Shown here piece after piece: positions 25,678-34,867 of a stretch of DNA of 64,000 bases. Under the pieces are notes generated by a model. The model did no database searches. It had not been told where the DNA came from and saw only the letters and a list, made by a program, of their open reading frames with translations. This stretch comes from VXRN01 sp963664365 (GTDB lineage: Bacteria > Chloroflexota > Dehalococcoidia > Lucifugimonadales > UBA1123), in the NCBI GenBank assembly GCA_963664365.1, contig OY761144.1, forward strand, positions 2,046,001 through 2,110,000, written 5' to 3'. The translations under genes were made by a program, and so were the position numbers. The first letter of the stretch is position 1, and every line of letters starts with the position of its first letter.

Positions 25678-27279
25678 CTAGTCATCATACGGGGCCGGCA
25701 ACTTCATCGGGTTGAGCTCCGTAATCAGCGACTCCGTGGTCAACACCATGCCCGCGACGCTCGCCGCGTTCTCCAATGCCGAGCGCGTCACCTTGGCGGG
25801 ATCGACTATCCCAAGTTCCAACATGCTGCCGTACTGCTGCGTTTCGGCGTCGAAGCCGAAATCGTCTTCCTGGCTTGTGACCCGGTGCAGCACAACCTCC
25901 CCACTAAGTCCCGCGTTCTCCGAGATCACCCTGACCGGCTCTTCGACGGCGCGCATGACGACGCTGACGCCGGTGCGGACGTCTCCCTCCGCCTCTATGT
26001 TGGCCGATGCCTTCTGCGCGGCCCTGAGCAGCGCCGTGCCTCCGCCGGGGACGATTCCCTCCTCCATCGCCGCGCGGGTCGCCGACAGCGCGTCTTCCAG
26101 CCGCTGCTTCTTCTCTCTTAGCTCGATCTCGGTTGCCGCGCCGACCTTCAACACCGAGACCCCGCCCGACAGCTTGGCGGCGCGCTCCTCCAACTTCTCC
26201 CTGTCGTAGTCGGACGTGGTGTCCTCCGCCTGCGCGCGTATCTGCCGGACGCGAGCCTCCAGGTCTTCCTGGGAGCCGCCGCCATCGACGAAGGTCGTGT
26301 TGTCCTTGTCGGCGATGACCCTGCGGCAGCGTCCGAGGTCGGCGACGGTGATGGAGTCGAGGCTTCGTCCTGTGTCCTCGCTGATCACCTGGCAGCCGAA
26401 CAGGACCGCCATGTCTTCCAGAATGGCCTTGCGCCGGTCGCCGAACGCGGGCGCCTTTATCGCCAGGCAGTTCAGCGCGCCCCTGAGATTGTTCACCACG
26501 AGGGTCGCGAGCGCCTCGCCTTCCACGTCCTCAGCGACGATGACGATGTTCTTGGACACCGTGGAGACCTGCTCCAAGACGGGCAGCAGGTCGCTGACCG
26601 CCGAGAGCTTGGATGAGGTGACCATGATGTAGGCGCCTTCGATTTCGACGGTCATGCGGTCCTTGTCGGTGACGAAGTAGGGGGAGAGGTATCCACGGTC
26701 CACCTGCATCCCCTCGACGTACTCGACCTCGTAGCCCAGTCCCTTGGACTCTTCGACGCTGACAATGCCCTGCGAGCCGACGCTGTCCATCACGTCCGCG
26801 ATCAGGTTGCCCATCTCCTCGTCGTGGGCGGACAGGACGGCGACCTGGTTGATCTGCTCCTTGCCGCTCACCGGCCGCGCCATGCCGCGTATCTCGCTCC
26901 TGATTCCGTCAACCGCGATCTCCAGTCCGCACTTGAGGGCCATCGGGTCGGCCCCGGCGGCCAGATTTCTGAAGCCGTCCCTGATCATGGCTTGGGCGAC
27001 CACCGTGGATGTGGTTGTGCCATCGCCAACGTCGTCGTTGGTCTTGCTGGACGCCTCTTTGACAAGCTGCACGCCCATGTTCGGGAACGGGTCTTTGAGT
27101 TCGATCTCCCTGGCGATCGTGACTCCGTCGCTGCATACGTGCGGCGGACCGAACTCCTTATCCAGCACTACATTCCTTCCACCCGGTCCAAGCGTAACTC
27201 CGACGGCCGCGACCAACGTGTCGATTCCGGACATCAGCTCGCGTCGCGCATCTACATCGAACTGAAACTGCTTTGCCAT
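25678..27279 (-). CDS. groEL: Chaperonin GroEL (60 kDa), without a neighbouring groES
   Basis: A 533-residue chaperonin. Conserved features include VTLGPGGRNVVLD, the nucleotide-binding GDGTTTS, SSKTNDDVGDG, IKAPAFGDRRKAILED and EDALSATRAAMEEGIVPGGG with the catalytic aspartate retained. It ends KLPAPYDD and lacks the GGM-rich tail of housekeeping GroEL. GPKGRNV is changed to GPGGRNV and some other conserved positions differ, so this may be a divergent or second copy. No groES is adjacent and no CIRCE operator is visible upstream. The ATG at 27279 matches the usual GroEL start; the longer frame upstream is not conserved. Confidence 0.95.
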   Translation of the reverse strand: MAKQFQFDVDARRELMSGIDTLVAAVGVTLGPGGRNVVLDKEFGPPHVCSDGVTIAREIELKDPFPNMGVQLVKEASSKTNDDVGDGTTTSTVVAQAMIRDGFRNLAAGADPMALKCGLEIAVDGIRSEIRGMARPVSGKEQINQVAVLSAHDEEMGNLIADVMDSVGSQGIVSVEESKGLGYEVEYVEGMQVDRGYLSPYFVTDKDRMTVEIEGAYIMVTSSKLSAVSDLLPVLEQVSTVSKNIVIVAEDVEGEALATLVVNNLRGALNCLAIKAPAFGDRRKAILEDMAVLFGCQVISEDTGRSLDSITVADLGRCRRVIADKDNTTFVDGGGSQEDLEARVRQIRAQAEDTTSDYDREKLEERAAKLSGGVSVLKVGAATEIELREKKQRLEDALSATRAAMEEGIVPGGGTALLRAAQKASANIEAEGDVRTGVSVVMRAVEEPVRVISENAGLSGEVVLHRVTSQEDDFGFDAETQQYGSMLELGIVDPAKVTRSALENAASVAGMVLTTESLITELNPMKLPAPYDD

Positions 27280-27386
27280 CTCTGGTATCACCTCGGTTGG
27301 ATTTTGGCTTGACTGAAATATAATAGCGCTTTTTGAGGACTGAGGGCATGGGACACCACAAACACGCTCAAGACTGCCGACTACTT

Positions 27387-27416
27387 TCGACACCCGCAAT
27401 CCGACATGGATATAAT
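27387..27416 (+). promoter_or_regulatory. Promoter of tRNA-Leu
   Basis: TCGACA (27387-27392), an 18-base spacer and a perfect TATAAT (27411-27416) end 16 bases before the tRNA. Confidence 0.65.
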
Positions 27417-27432
27417 AGACCACATACCCCGT

Positions 27433-27517
27433 GGGGAAGTGTCGGAACTGGTAGACGAGCATGACTTAGGATCATGTGCCGAGAGGCGTGGGAGTTCGAG
27501 TCTCCCCTTCCCCACCA
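27433..27517 (+). tRNA. tRNA-Leu (UAG anticodon)
   Basis: An 85-base class II tRNA. The acceptor GGGGAAG pairs with CTTCCCC, followed by A and an encoded CCA. The D loop has GGAACTGGTAGAC, the anticodon loop is CTTAGGA within an ATGA/TCAT stem, and a long variable arm is typical of Leu. The T arm contains GAGTTCGAGTCTC. Confidence 0.96.
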
Positions 27518-27589
27518 ATGCCTCCGCTACCCTCTTCGCGCCCCTTTGCGTCCTTCGTGGACACCCGACCCACTACTGCCCGCCCCACC

Positions 27590-27619
27590 TTGAACCCATG
27601 CGCCCCCTGCCTGTACAAT
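27590..27619 (+). promoter_or_regulatory. Promoter of rplS
   Basis: TTGAAC (27590-27595), an 18-base spacer and TACAAT (27614-27619) lie 46 bases before the rplS start. Confidence 0.55.
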
Positions 27620-27665
27620 TGACCTGCGCCACACGGCGGACTCAACGTTGCGCAGGAAGAGACCA

Positions 27666-28022
27666 ATGGAAGCTCACGAGCTTGTCAAGCTCAAGCCAAA
27701 CGAAAACATCGACCGTTTTACCCCCGGCGACACCGTTCAGGTGGGCGTTCGGGTGACGGAAGCCAACCGCACCCGCACGCAGGTATTTGAAGGGGTGGTG
27801 ATTCGAGTTCGCGGAGGCGGTCCGAGCGAGTCGTTCACCGTTCGCCGCGTAAGCTACGACATCGGCGTCGAACGCACCTTTATGATGCACTCGCGAAACG
27901 TGGAGTACGTCAAGCTCGTCCGTCGTGGCCGCGTCCGGCGAGCGCGACTGTATTACCTTCGGGGCAGGTCGGGTCGTGCGGCGCGCATCAAGGAGGACCG
28001 TCGGGAGCGAGCGCGGAGATAA
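27666..28022 (+). CDS. rplS: 50S ribosomal protein L19
   Basis: A 118-residue ribosomal protein at the 30S-50S interface. Family segments are FTPGDTVQVGVRVTE, RTQVFEGVVIRVRGGG, FTVRR.SYDIGVERTF, and the basic RRGRVRRARLYYLRGRSGRAARIKE. The ATG at 27666 follows AGGAAGAG; a GTG at 27648 would overlap that site. In many bacteria rplS follows trmD and rimM, but here it stands alone behind its own promoter. Confidence 0.96.
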   Translation: MEAHELVKLKPNENIDRFTPGDTVQVGVRVTEANRTRTQVFEGVVIRVRGGGPSESFTVRRVSYDIGVERTFMMHSRNVEYVKLVRRGRVRRARLYYLRGRSGRAARIKEDRRERARR

Positions 28023-28046
28023 GTCGGACGGTCATCCGCGATATTG

Positions 28047-28070
28047 GGCAACCACAAGGGTTGCTCCTAC
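28047..28070. repeat. Short dispersed repeat between rplS and priA
   Basis: GGCAACCACAAGGGTTGCTCCTAC contains the inverted repeat GCAACC/GGTTGC and resembles common intergenic repeats of Chloroflexota. It sits 24 bases after rplS and might act as a weak transcript end. No T-run is present. Confidence 0.4.
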
Positions 28071-28110
28071 AGTGGGGCTATTTTGAGGGGAATGACGGTT
28101 CGGGGGTCTT

Positions 28111-30558
28111 ATGAGATACGCCGAAGTTGCCGTTGACGTCTCCACCGGACACTCCCAGACGTTCAGTTACTCGATTCCCGAAAGCATGGAGTTGGCGCCG
28201 GGCCATCTAGTTCGCGTGCCGTTCGGACCTCGAATGCTCCAAGGCATCGTATTCAGCCTCTCCCCCACCTCCCAGGTGTCGGACGACCAGACTCGTCCGG
28301 TGCTGGAGGTCACGTCCCCCGTGCCGGCGCTGGATTCACTACACCTCTCTCTCGCCCGTTGGGTCAGCGATCACTATGTATGCTCGTTGTTCGAGGCCGC
28401 TGCGCCGATGCTGCCGCCGGGCGGACGTCGGAGACCGCGCACCTACTTGACGATCTCGCCTGAGGTCGAGGATACGAAGTCGCTCTCGGTCACCGGTGCG
28501 CAGCGCAGAGTGATCGACGAGGTTGAGAGACGCGGGCCAACCGAGATAGACAGCTTGGTATCTAGGCTTGGCGAGTGGGCGCGGAGTTCGGTAGGCAGTC
28601 TAGTGAACCGCCGCGTTCTGGCGAGACAGATCCGCACGACTAAGCCAGCGGCCCAAGCTCGGTTCGTCGAAAGCATCAGAGTCCGCAAGGGGGCGAAGGA
28701 GGAGATCTTCCGATGGCTTTTTGCCGAGGGAAGGAGAGCTCCGCGTCAGTCGGAGCTTATCACACTATTGGCTGAGTCGGACGAGTCGATCGGGGCCGTC
28801 GAGGCGCGGCGAGAGTTTGGCGGCAGCGTCGTCTCCGCGCTTATCAAGAAACGGTTCGTCGAGGTGGACCGGGCGCAAGTTCTCCGCGACCCTCTTGAGG
28901 GGCGAGTTTTCGAGCCCGGCGAGAGGGTTACGCTGACCGAGGGACAGCGCGCGGTGGTCTCGGATGTGGTCCGATCGCTCCGCGATACTGAACGTCTTCC
29001 GAGGACGTTCCTCGTTCAAGGAGTCACAGGAAGCGGCAAGACGGAGATATACCTCGCCGCCGTCGAGGAGTGTCTGAGACTCGGCAGGCAGGCCATCGTG
29101 ATGGTGCCCGAGATCGCGCTGACTCCGCAAACGATTGAGCGGTTCGCGGGCAGATTCCCGGGCAAAGTCGCGGTACTCCACAGCGGACTGACCGCGGGCC
29201 AGAGGCTCGACCAGTGGTGGGCGATCAAGGCGGGAGAGTACTCCGTCGTCGTCGGATCTCGGAGCGCGGTGTTCGCGCCGGTGTCCAAGCCCGGCCTGGT
29301 GGTTCTGGACGAGGAGCATGAGTGGACGTACAAGCAGCACGACGCTCAGCCGCGCTATCACGCGCGAGACGTCGCCATGGCGTTGGGACGGCTCGCCGGC
29401 TCGGTCACGCTGCTGGGCAGCGCGTCGCCGGACGTGGGATCGTACTTCCGGGGGCGGCGAAAGAGGTACGGCCTTCACCTTCTTCCGGACCGTCTCAGGC
29501 GCGACGCAGACGGTGCGACAGCTATTGCGTCTTTGCCAACGGTTGAGGTGGTGGACATGCGGACGGAGCTTCGGGAGGGCAACGCGGACATCTTCTCGCG
29601 CAGGCTGCGGGCGTCGCTGGAATCGTGCCTCGACTCGGGCAAACAGGCCATCATGTTCCTCAACAGGCGGGGGACGGCATCGCAGATGCAGTGCAGGAGC
29701 TGCGGCCACAGCCTGAGTTGCGGGGGCTGTGACGTGCCTCTGACGTACCATCGCGCGGCGCAGCGGCTGATGTGCCACTATTGCGGACGGAAGCGGCGCG
29801 TGCCGGATAGCTGCCCGGAGTGTTTGGCATACCGGCTCAGTTTCTACGGGATAGGGACGCAATCGGTGGCGCGGCACGTTGAAGAGCAGTTTCCGCAGGC
29901 CAGGGTCATCCGATGGGACAGGGATGCGACGCGCTACCCGCGAGAGTACGAGGAGGTACTCGCAACTTTCAGGAACCGGGAGGCGGATGTGCTGGTCGGG
30001 ACGCAGATGATCGCCAAAGGCTTGCACCTGCCGGGCGTGACGCTGGTCGGCGTCGTGCTGGCGGACATCGGCCTGACGATCCCAGATTATCGGTCGGGGG
30101 AGCGGACATTTCAGTTGCTCTGCCAGGTCGCGGGGCGCGCCGGACGGGGGAGCGATCCGGGAAACGTCGTCTTTCAGACGTACCAGCCGGACAACTACGC
30201 GATAAGAGCGGCGGCGGCGCAGGACTATCAGGGCTTCTACATGGCGGAGATGCAGCGTCGGCACGAGCACGGCAATCCGCCGTACTCTCGGCTGATTCGG
30301 CTGCTGCACTCTCATACCAACAACGCGGTGTGCGAGTCGAGGGCGATTGAGTTGGCCGAATCGCTGCGAGCGGCTCAGCGTGACGCGGATCTTACGAACG
30401 TCGAGGTTCTGGGGCCTACGCCGCCGTATCCGCCCAGACTTCGGGGCAGGTACAGGTGGCACATAGTTCTGAGAGGACGAAAGCCCAGAGAGCTGTTTGA
30501 GCGTGTTGACATTCCACAGGGATGGGCGGCGGACGTGGATCCGGTGGCGTTGACGTGA
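28111..30558 (+). CDS. priA: Primosomal protein N' (replication restart helicase PriA)
   Basis: An 815-residue 3'-5' helicase that reloads the replisome at stalled forks. The N-terminal DNA-binding domain (residues 1-100) is followed by the helicase core with Walker A GVTGSGKTEIYL, IALTPQT, the DEEH box LDEEHEWTYKQ, and GSASPDVGSY. A zinc-binding insert of paired cysteines (CRSCGHSLSCGGC...CHYCGRKRRVPDSCPEC) and helicase motifs V-VI (LVGTQMIAKGL, QVAGRAGRG) follow. Length is normal. Confidence 0.95.
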   Translation: MRYAEVAVDVSTGHSQTFSYSIPESMELAPGHLVRVPFGPRMLQGIVFSLSPTSQVSDDQTRPVLEVTSPVPALDSLHLSLARWVSDHYVCSLFEAAAPMLPPGGRRRPRTYLTISPEVEDTKSLSVTGAQRRVIDEVERRGPTEIDSLVSRLGEWARSSVGSLVNRRVLARQIRTTKPAAQARFVESIRVRKGAKEEIFRWLFAEGRRAPRQSELITLLAESDESIGAVEARREFGGSVVSALIKKRFVEVDRAQVLRDPLEGRVFEPGERVTLTEGQRAVVSDVVRSLRDTERLPRTFLVQGVTGSGKTEIYLAAVEECLRLGRQAIVMVPEIALTPQTIERFAGRFPGKVAVLHSGLTAGQRLDQWWAIKAGEYSVVVGSRSAVFAPVSKPGLVVLDEEHEWTYKQHDAQPRYHARDVAMALGRLAGSVTLLGSASPDVGSYFRGRRKRYGLHLLPDRLRRDADGATAIASLPTVEVVDMRTELREGNADIFSRRLRASLESCLDSGKQAIMFLNRRGTASQMQCRSCGHSLSCGGCDVPLTYHRAAQRLMCHYCGRKRRVPDSCPECLAYRLSFYGIGTQSVARHVEEQFPQARVIRWDRDATRYPREYEEVLATFRNREADVLVGTQMIAKGLHLPGVTLVGVVLADIGLTIPDYRSGERTFQLLCQVAGRAGRGSDPGNVVFQTYQPDNYAIRAAAAQDYQGFYMAEMQRRHEHGNPPYSRLIRLLHSHTNNAVCESRAIELAESLRAAQRDADLTNVEVLGPTPPYPPRLRGRYRWHIVLRGRKPRELFERVDIPQGWAADVDPVALT

Positions 30559-30567
30559 GGGTGACGC

Positions 30568-31557
30568 CTAGAGGTTGAATTGCGGGTCCATGTAGTCTTT
30601 TTCTTTGGCGTAGATTTGGAGCCTGCCGCGCGTCGAGTCGGTGATGATAATGCGGTCTTCGGAGTCTATGTCAAGGCCGACGGGTCTCTCGAACAGCCCC
30701 ATCGGGGTCTTGTCGGTGACGCGGCGGTATGCCTTCTGCCCGTCGGGGTTGGAGTTGATGACCTCTGCCGCCCACTTGCTGAACTCTATGGCGTCGCCGT
30801 AGAGCGCGGTTATTATCGATCCGTCCGGGTCGTATATCTGCACCCTCTTGTTGCCCCAGTCCGACACGTACACGTCGCCCTCGCTATCGACCGCGACGTC
30901 GGCGGGGTGATCCAAGTCACCGCCGTCCTGGAGGTCAGGGCCGCCGAAGGTCAAGGCGAGGTCGCCGTCGGGAGTGAACTTCCGGACGCGGCTGTTGCCC
31001 CAGTCGGCGACGTACACGTTGTCGTCCGCATCCACGCCGATGCCCCAGGGCCGGTCCAGGTGGCCCTCGCCGAACGCTCCGATGAACTCGCCGTCCGTGG
31101 TGAACCTCTGAACGCGGCTGCTCTTGGAGTCCGCGACCAGCAGATTGTCGCTGCTATCTACGGCGATGCCGGACGGGCCGTTCATCCGGCCTTCGCCGGT
31201 TCCGGCCTCGCCCCACTCGCCAATCTGCTCGCCGTCCTCGTTGAAGACGTATATCTTGTTGAGAAACTCTTCGGAGCAGTAGAGGTTTCCGTCGGAGTCC
31301 AGAGCGAGGCTCACCGGCCAGGTCATGCCGCGAGCGAAGTCGCTGATAAACTCCTCGTCGATGGTCACCTTGCCGATGCGCTTGTTATTGGCGGTGACAC
31401 CGCCGACGCCCTCCTGGCCTCGGCTGAGGACGTATAGCACGCCCCCGGGTCCGGCGGCAACGGAGACCGGTTGGGTGAAGCCGTTTCCGGCGGCGGCGTT
31501 CCTGCCGATCGCATGGCTGAAGTTCCAGGTTCTGCCGGCTACGGTCGTAGTTAGCAT
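30568..31557 (-). CDS. NHL-repeat beta-propeller protein
   Basis: A 329-residue protein made of about six NHL-type blades. Blade cores include PVSLALDSDGNLYCSE, PSGIAVDSSDNLLVAD, PWGIGVDADDNVYVAD, PADVAVDSEGDVYVSD and PVGLDIDSEDRIIITD, each followed by an RVQ(I/R)F-type strand. There is no signal peptide, so it appears cytoplasmic. Propellers of this kind bind ligands or partner proteins. It is the last gene of the DUF1800-DUF1501-PaREP1 operon, starting four bases after the PaREP1-like gene. Confidence 0.85.
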   Translation of the reverse strand: MLTTTVAGRTWNFSHAIGRNAAAGNGFTQPVSVAAGPGGVLYVLSRGQEGVGGVTANNKRIGKVTIDEEFISDFARGMTWPVSLALDSDGNLYCSEEFLNKIYVFNEDGEQIGEWGEAGTGEGRMNGPSGIAVDSSDNLLVADSKSSRVQRFTTDGEFIGAFGEGHLDRPWGIGVDADDNVYVADWGNSRVRKFTPDGDLALTFGGPDLQDGGDLDHPADVAVDSEGDVYVSDWGNKRVQIYDPDGSIITALYGDAIEFSKWAAEVINSNPDGQKAYRRVTDKTPMGLFERPVGLDIDSEDRIIITDSTRGRLQIYAKEKDYMDPQFNL

Positions 31558-31561
31558 GGTC

Positions 31562-31930
31562 TCACCTCCGGCTGAGTGGTGGGAGAATGTCCAGTATTTC
31601 GAGGAGATATCTGATATCCGCCAAGTTGCTTGCGGCGGCTTCAGAGGTCAACCAGCCTTCGTAGAAGTTCTGATGCGTAGCGCTGGCGACCTGAAACAGT
31701 GTGCGGATCTCTCGTTGACCCGTTTCCGCCACCAATTTGTCGGCCACCATGAACAGTTCCCTGTGATGGCCGTGTGGCCAGCCGCGCGACCTGGCTATGC
31801 CCTTCATGGCATGGGCCGCGGCTCCCCATCCCTTCTCGGACGCTTGGAGCAGGTCGCCCTTGGCGAGCTCATCATCGGCCTGCCGGATGAGGGTACGGCT
31901 GGTTTCGACGTGATCGATTGCGGCTACCAT
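31562..31930 (-). CDS. PaREP1/HEPN-like small helical protein
   Basis: A 122-residue helical protein resembling the PaREP1/PaREP8 family: ELAKGDLLQASEKGWGAAAHAMKGIARSRG, HHRELF, REIRTLFQVASATHQNFYEG and a C-terminal helical tail. The family is related to HEPN-type domains in some classifications. Its function is unknown. No R-x4-6-H catalytic motif of HEPN ribonucleases is evident. It lies between DUF1501 and the NHL propeller on the same strand, with gaps of five and four bases, so it is part of that operon. Confidence 0.7.
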   Translation of the reverse strand: MVAAIDHVETSRTLIRQADDELAKGDLLQASEKGWGAAAHAMKGIARSRGWPHGHHRELFMVADKLVAETGQREIRTLFQVASATHQNFYEGWLTSEAAASNLADIRYLLEILDILPPLSRR

Positions 31931-31935
31931 GAGGT

Positions 31936-33081
31936 CTAGTGTCCGTTGCCCAGGAAGCGGGGCGACTCGAACTGGCCGTTGACGATTGGGGCCGCCTCAA
32001 GGTGGAGGTGATCTTCCACGATCGTAGAGTACACTCCACGGTAGTCCTGGTTCGGCACCAGATCGCCTTGCTCCAGCGCCTCCGGCCTAGTCTCCGGGTA
32101 CTCGGAGTACATGCCGCCCTCGACGCTTGGACCGATGGCGAACGCGACTCCGGCGGCGCCGTGATCGGTGCCGGAGCCGTTGTCTCGGACTCGGCGCCCG
32201 AACTCGCTGAACATGAACATGACGACGTTGTTGTCGGCGTCGTGCTCTCTGAGGTCGTCCCAGAAGTCGGCGACCGCCCCTGACACATCCTGCCACAACT
32301 GGGCGTGCGTCGTTGCCTGAGCGGCGTGGGTGTCGAACGAGCCGTAGTCGCAGTAGAAGATGCGCGTGCCGACGTCGGCGGTGTGTATCTGCGCGATGTC
32401 GCGGAGCTTGGAGGCGACCGGAGTGGAGCCGTACTCTACGCCGGACTCGTATTTTTCGGGCGCGACCTTGAGAATGTCCGCGCCCTTCAGGGCGTCGAGG
32501 CCGGTCTGTCCTAGATAGTCCATGACGGGGCCGCTGCCGACGGCTGGGCCGTACATGTTGGAGAAACGCTCCAGCATCTTGTTTCGCTGCTCGCGCTCCT
32601 CGATGCTGGTGAGCAGGCCGTAGGTTGCGAGGTCTGCGACGGAAGCGACCGACACGCCGGGAGCGACCAGCGCTCTGGGCAGCGCCTGACCGATGTTGAC
32701 GCCCGTGACCGGGTTCTCGCCATCGGGATCCAGATCGCGCAGCGCGCGGCCCAGCCAGCCCTCGGTGCCGACCTTGTCCGGCTCGCACGTGTGCCAAATA
32801 TCCATCGAGCGGAAGTGAGACCTCGGCGAGTTGGCGTATCCGATGCCGTGTACGATGGCCATGTCGCCCTGCTCGTAGATGTCCTTCATCGGCCCCATGG
32901 CCGGGTGGAACCCCAGGTCGTCGTCCAGCTTGAGGACGCGCTCCTGCGGGATCTGAAGCGACGGCCTGCTGTCGAAGTAGCGTTCGTCGTTGTACGGAAT
33001 GACCGTGTTGAAGTAGTCGTTCCCGCCGGTAAGCTGGAGCACGACCAGTACCGGGGGCTTGCCGTTTCCGTTGACAGCCAT
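31936..33081 (-). CDS. DUF1501 protein (sulfatase-like), apparently without a Tat signal
   Basis: A 381-residue protein of the DUF1501 family, which shares the alkaline-phosphatase/sulfatase fold. Family motifs seen are LQLTGGNDYFNTVIPY, GFHPAMGPMKDIYEQGDMAIVHGIG, the HFRSMDIW segment, YGSFDTHAAQA and MFMFSEFGRR followed by GTDHGAAG. Most DUF1501 proteins begin with a twin-arginine signal; this one starts directly at the core, so either it stays in the cytosol or it is exported with a partner. It is 78 bases downstream of DUF1800, its usual partner. Confidence 0.9.
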   Translation of the reverse strand: MAVNGNGKPPVLVVLQLTGGNDYFNTVIPYNDERYFDSRPSLQIPQERVLKLDDDLGFHPAMGPMKDIYEQGDMAIVHGIGYANSPRSHFRSMDIWHTCEPDKVGTEGWLGRALRDLDPDGENPVTGVNIGQALPRALVAPGVSVASVADLATYGLLTSIEEREQRNKMLERFSNMYGPAVGSGPVMDYLGQTGLDALKGADILKVAPEKYESGVEYGSTPVASKLRDIAQIHTADVGTRIFYCDYGSFDTHAAQATTHAQLWQDVSGAVADFWDDLREHDADNNVVMFMFSEFGRRVRDNGSGTDHGAAGVAFAIGPSVEGGMYSEYPETRPEALEQGDLVPNQDYRGVYSTIVEDHLHLEAAPIVNGQFESPRFLGNGH

Positions 33082-33159
33082 CGTCTATCCTCCTTATGGG
33101 CCTCCTTATGGCCTACCGTGTGGCCTTCTTAGGCGCGCGGCGCGTTTGTCCCGTGTATT

Positions 33160-34557
33160 CTATCCGAACTGGTACTCCCTGGTGGAGGCGACCAGCGCGA
33201 AGGTCTCGGCTGCGCGGGTGGCGAATTCGTCCGAGCCGACCTCGACGTCTCCGCCGGCGGAGACGTGCGAGACCAGTTCGGCGTGGGTGAGTTCGTCCAC
33301 GTCCAGAGGCCCCATGACGTCGAGGCAGCGCTCGACCATCTCGTCCGCGGTCATGGCAGCCCCGTTGGAGCCGACGTAGTCGATCATCTCCCTGACGCCG
33401 GGCAGGTCGGGATTGCTGACGCGGTCGGCGACGAAGTTGACCCGCTTGACCAGCGAGCCGCTGTTGATCCACTCTTGGCCGGTGTGCCAGCCCTCGACGC
33501 TCGGCGGGTCGAGAATGGCCTGGCCCATGTAGCCCGGCTCCTTGCCGAAAGCCTCAAGACGGGGGTCCGGGCCGGTCATGTCCTTAGTCAGCCGGAGAGT
33601 TCCAACGACCACTTCGGCCGGGCTCTTCACCTTCCGGTACTGGGACTCCTTGAAGTAGTCGGAGTTGAAGAGTTGGCGCAGTACCGGTTTGATTTCGTAG
33701 CCGCTCTCGACGAAGGTCCGGGACAGTTCCTCTATCGCCTCGGGATTGCGAGGCTCTTCGATGTTCCAGGCGGGCACCTGCGGTTCGTCGGCGACGAAGA
33801 AGTTGTACAAGTGTCGGGTGATGAACCGGGGGCACGCCTCCTGCTGGAGGATGATGTCTATAATGTCCTCGCCGTCGAAGTTGCCGGTGTGTCCGAGGAA
33901 AGTCTTCTCGGTGAAGTCGTGGTCTTCGGGCCTGAAGACGAACTGCCACTTGTAACGTCCGTAGGGGTACCTGGGCATCTTGGCGTCGATGGTCCATCCC
34001 GTGAACGCTCGCGAGCACTCGAACACATCGGTCTCGGTGTAGTGGCCGACGCCCAGGCTGAACAACTCCAGGAGCTCGCGGCCCCAGTTCTCATTCGGGG
34101 CGCGCTTGTGGTTTTCGTTGTTGTCGAGCCAGTAGATCATGGCTGGATTTCGGGCGAGTTGGATGAGCAGGTCGCGGTAGTTGCCCATCCCATACTCGCG
34201 GAACATGTCGATCTGCTCCAGGAGGTGGTTGCAGTTGTCCACCTTGGCGTTGCCGGTGGCGAATACGTGGTGCCAGAACAGCGCCATCTTTTCTTCGAGC
34301 GGACGCTGGGTCGTGATCATCCAGTACAGCCAATTGGCCTGTCCGGGATCCGCCGCGCCGCCCGGGACCTCGGTGATAGGGTGATACCTGTAGAGCGAGT
34401 ATTCGTCCACCGGCGGCCGGTTCCGGGGATCGAGGAGCATTTCGACAGTCTCCTCATATCCCATCTCGCAGTGGCGCTCGACCTCATCCCTTGAGGCGCC
34501 AAATCCGGCGCGCCGCATGAGGTGAGACATCAGCGCGACGTCTTCCCTGCTGATCAT
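33160..34557 (-). CDS. DUF1800 protein
   Basis: A 465-residue protein of the DUF1800 family. Conserved segments are LMRRAGFGASRDEVE, KMALFWHHVFATG, IQLARNPAMIYWLDN, NENWGRELLELFSLGVGHYTE, AFTGW, NFDGEDIIDIIL and a C-terminal PPSVEGWHTGQEWINS. It has no signal peptide. DUF1800 and DUF1501 genes are paired in many bacteria; their shared function is not known. The ATG follows GAAGGAGGA at the right spacing. It is the first gene of a four-gene operon. Confidence 0.9.
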   Translation of the reverse strand: MISREDVALMSHLMRRAGFGASRDEVERHCEMGYEETVEMLLDPRNRPPVDEYSLYRYHPITEVPGGAADPGQANWLYWMITTQRPLEEKMALFWHHVFATGNAKVDNCNHLLEQIDMFREYGMGNYRDLLIQLARNPAMIYWLDNNENHKRAPNENWGRELLELFSLGVGHYTETDVFECSRAFTGWTIDAKMPRYPYGRYKWQFVFRPEDHDFTEKTFLGHTGNFDGEDIIDIILQQEACPRFITRHLYNFFVADEPQVPAWNIEEPRNPEAIEELSRTFVESGYEIKPVLRQLFNSDYFKESQYRKVKSPAEVVVGTLRLTKDMTGPDPRLEAFGKEPGYMGQAILDPPSVEGWHTGQEWINSGSLVKRVNFVADRVSNPDLPGVREMIDYVGSNGAAMTADEMVERCLDVMGPLDVDELTHAELVSHVSAGGDVEVGSDEFATRAAETFALVASTREYQFG

Positions 34558-34582
34558 GAATATCCTCCTTCCTTAATATATG

Positions 34583-34795
34583 TTAGCTTTCAGAGTTTCC
34601 TTCCTGACATTCGGGACGGACGACGACGCAGCGGTCTGCCGCCGCCGATACTTCGCGGAGAGAGTCGTCCTGAGAACTCAAGTCGTTCACGTCCTCAACC
34701 GAGCGGCAACTCAGGCAGATCAGATGGGGGATGCGAGTCGAGACGGCGTTCATAGAGTCGCTAATGTATTGGAACCATTCTAAAATGCCTAGCAC
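34583..34795 (-). CDS. Doubtful small ORF upstream of DUF1800
   Basis: A 70-codon frame (GTG start) ends 25 bases before DUF1800 and could be its first operon gene. An internal ATG at about codon 15 gives a 56-residue peptide with five cysteines. It lacks a clear ribosome-binding site and resembles no family I know. The rest of the 471-base gap (34796-35028) contains a 27-base dispersed repeat and the start of the element described next. Confidence 0.2.
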   Translation of the reverse strand: MLGILEWFQYISDSMNAVSTRIPHLICLSCRSVEDVNDLSSQDDSLREVSAAADRCVVVRPECQEGNSES

Positions 34796-34867
34796 ATACG
34801 ATAAGCCACACGCGCATCGGTGTCAAGGACGGGGGAAGCGCCGAAATCCACCACCTAATACCCGGAT

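Noticed and set aside
27280..27340. CIRCE operator before groEL
   Set aside because: No TTAGCACTC-N9-GAGTGCTAA-like inverted repeat is present.
34580..34783. Plus-strand 67-codon frame upstream of DUF1800
   Set aside because: No ribosome-binding site, no family resemblance, and it overlaps a minus-strand candidate of equal weakness.
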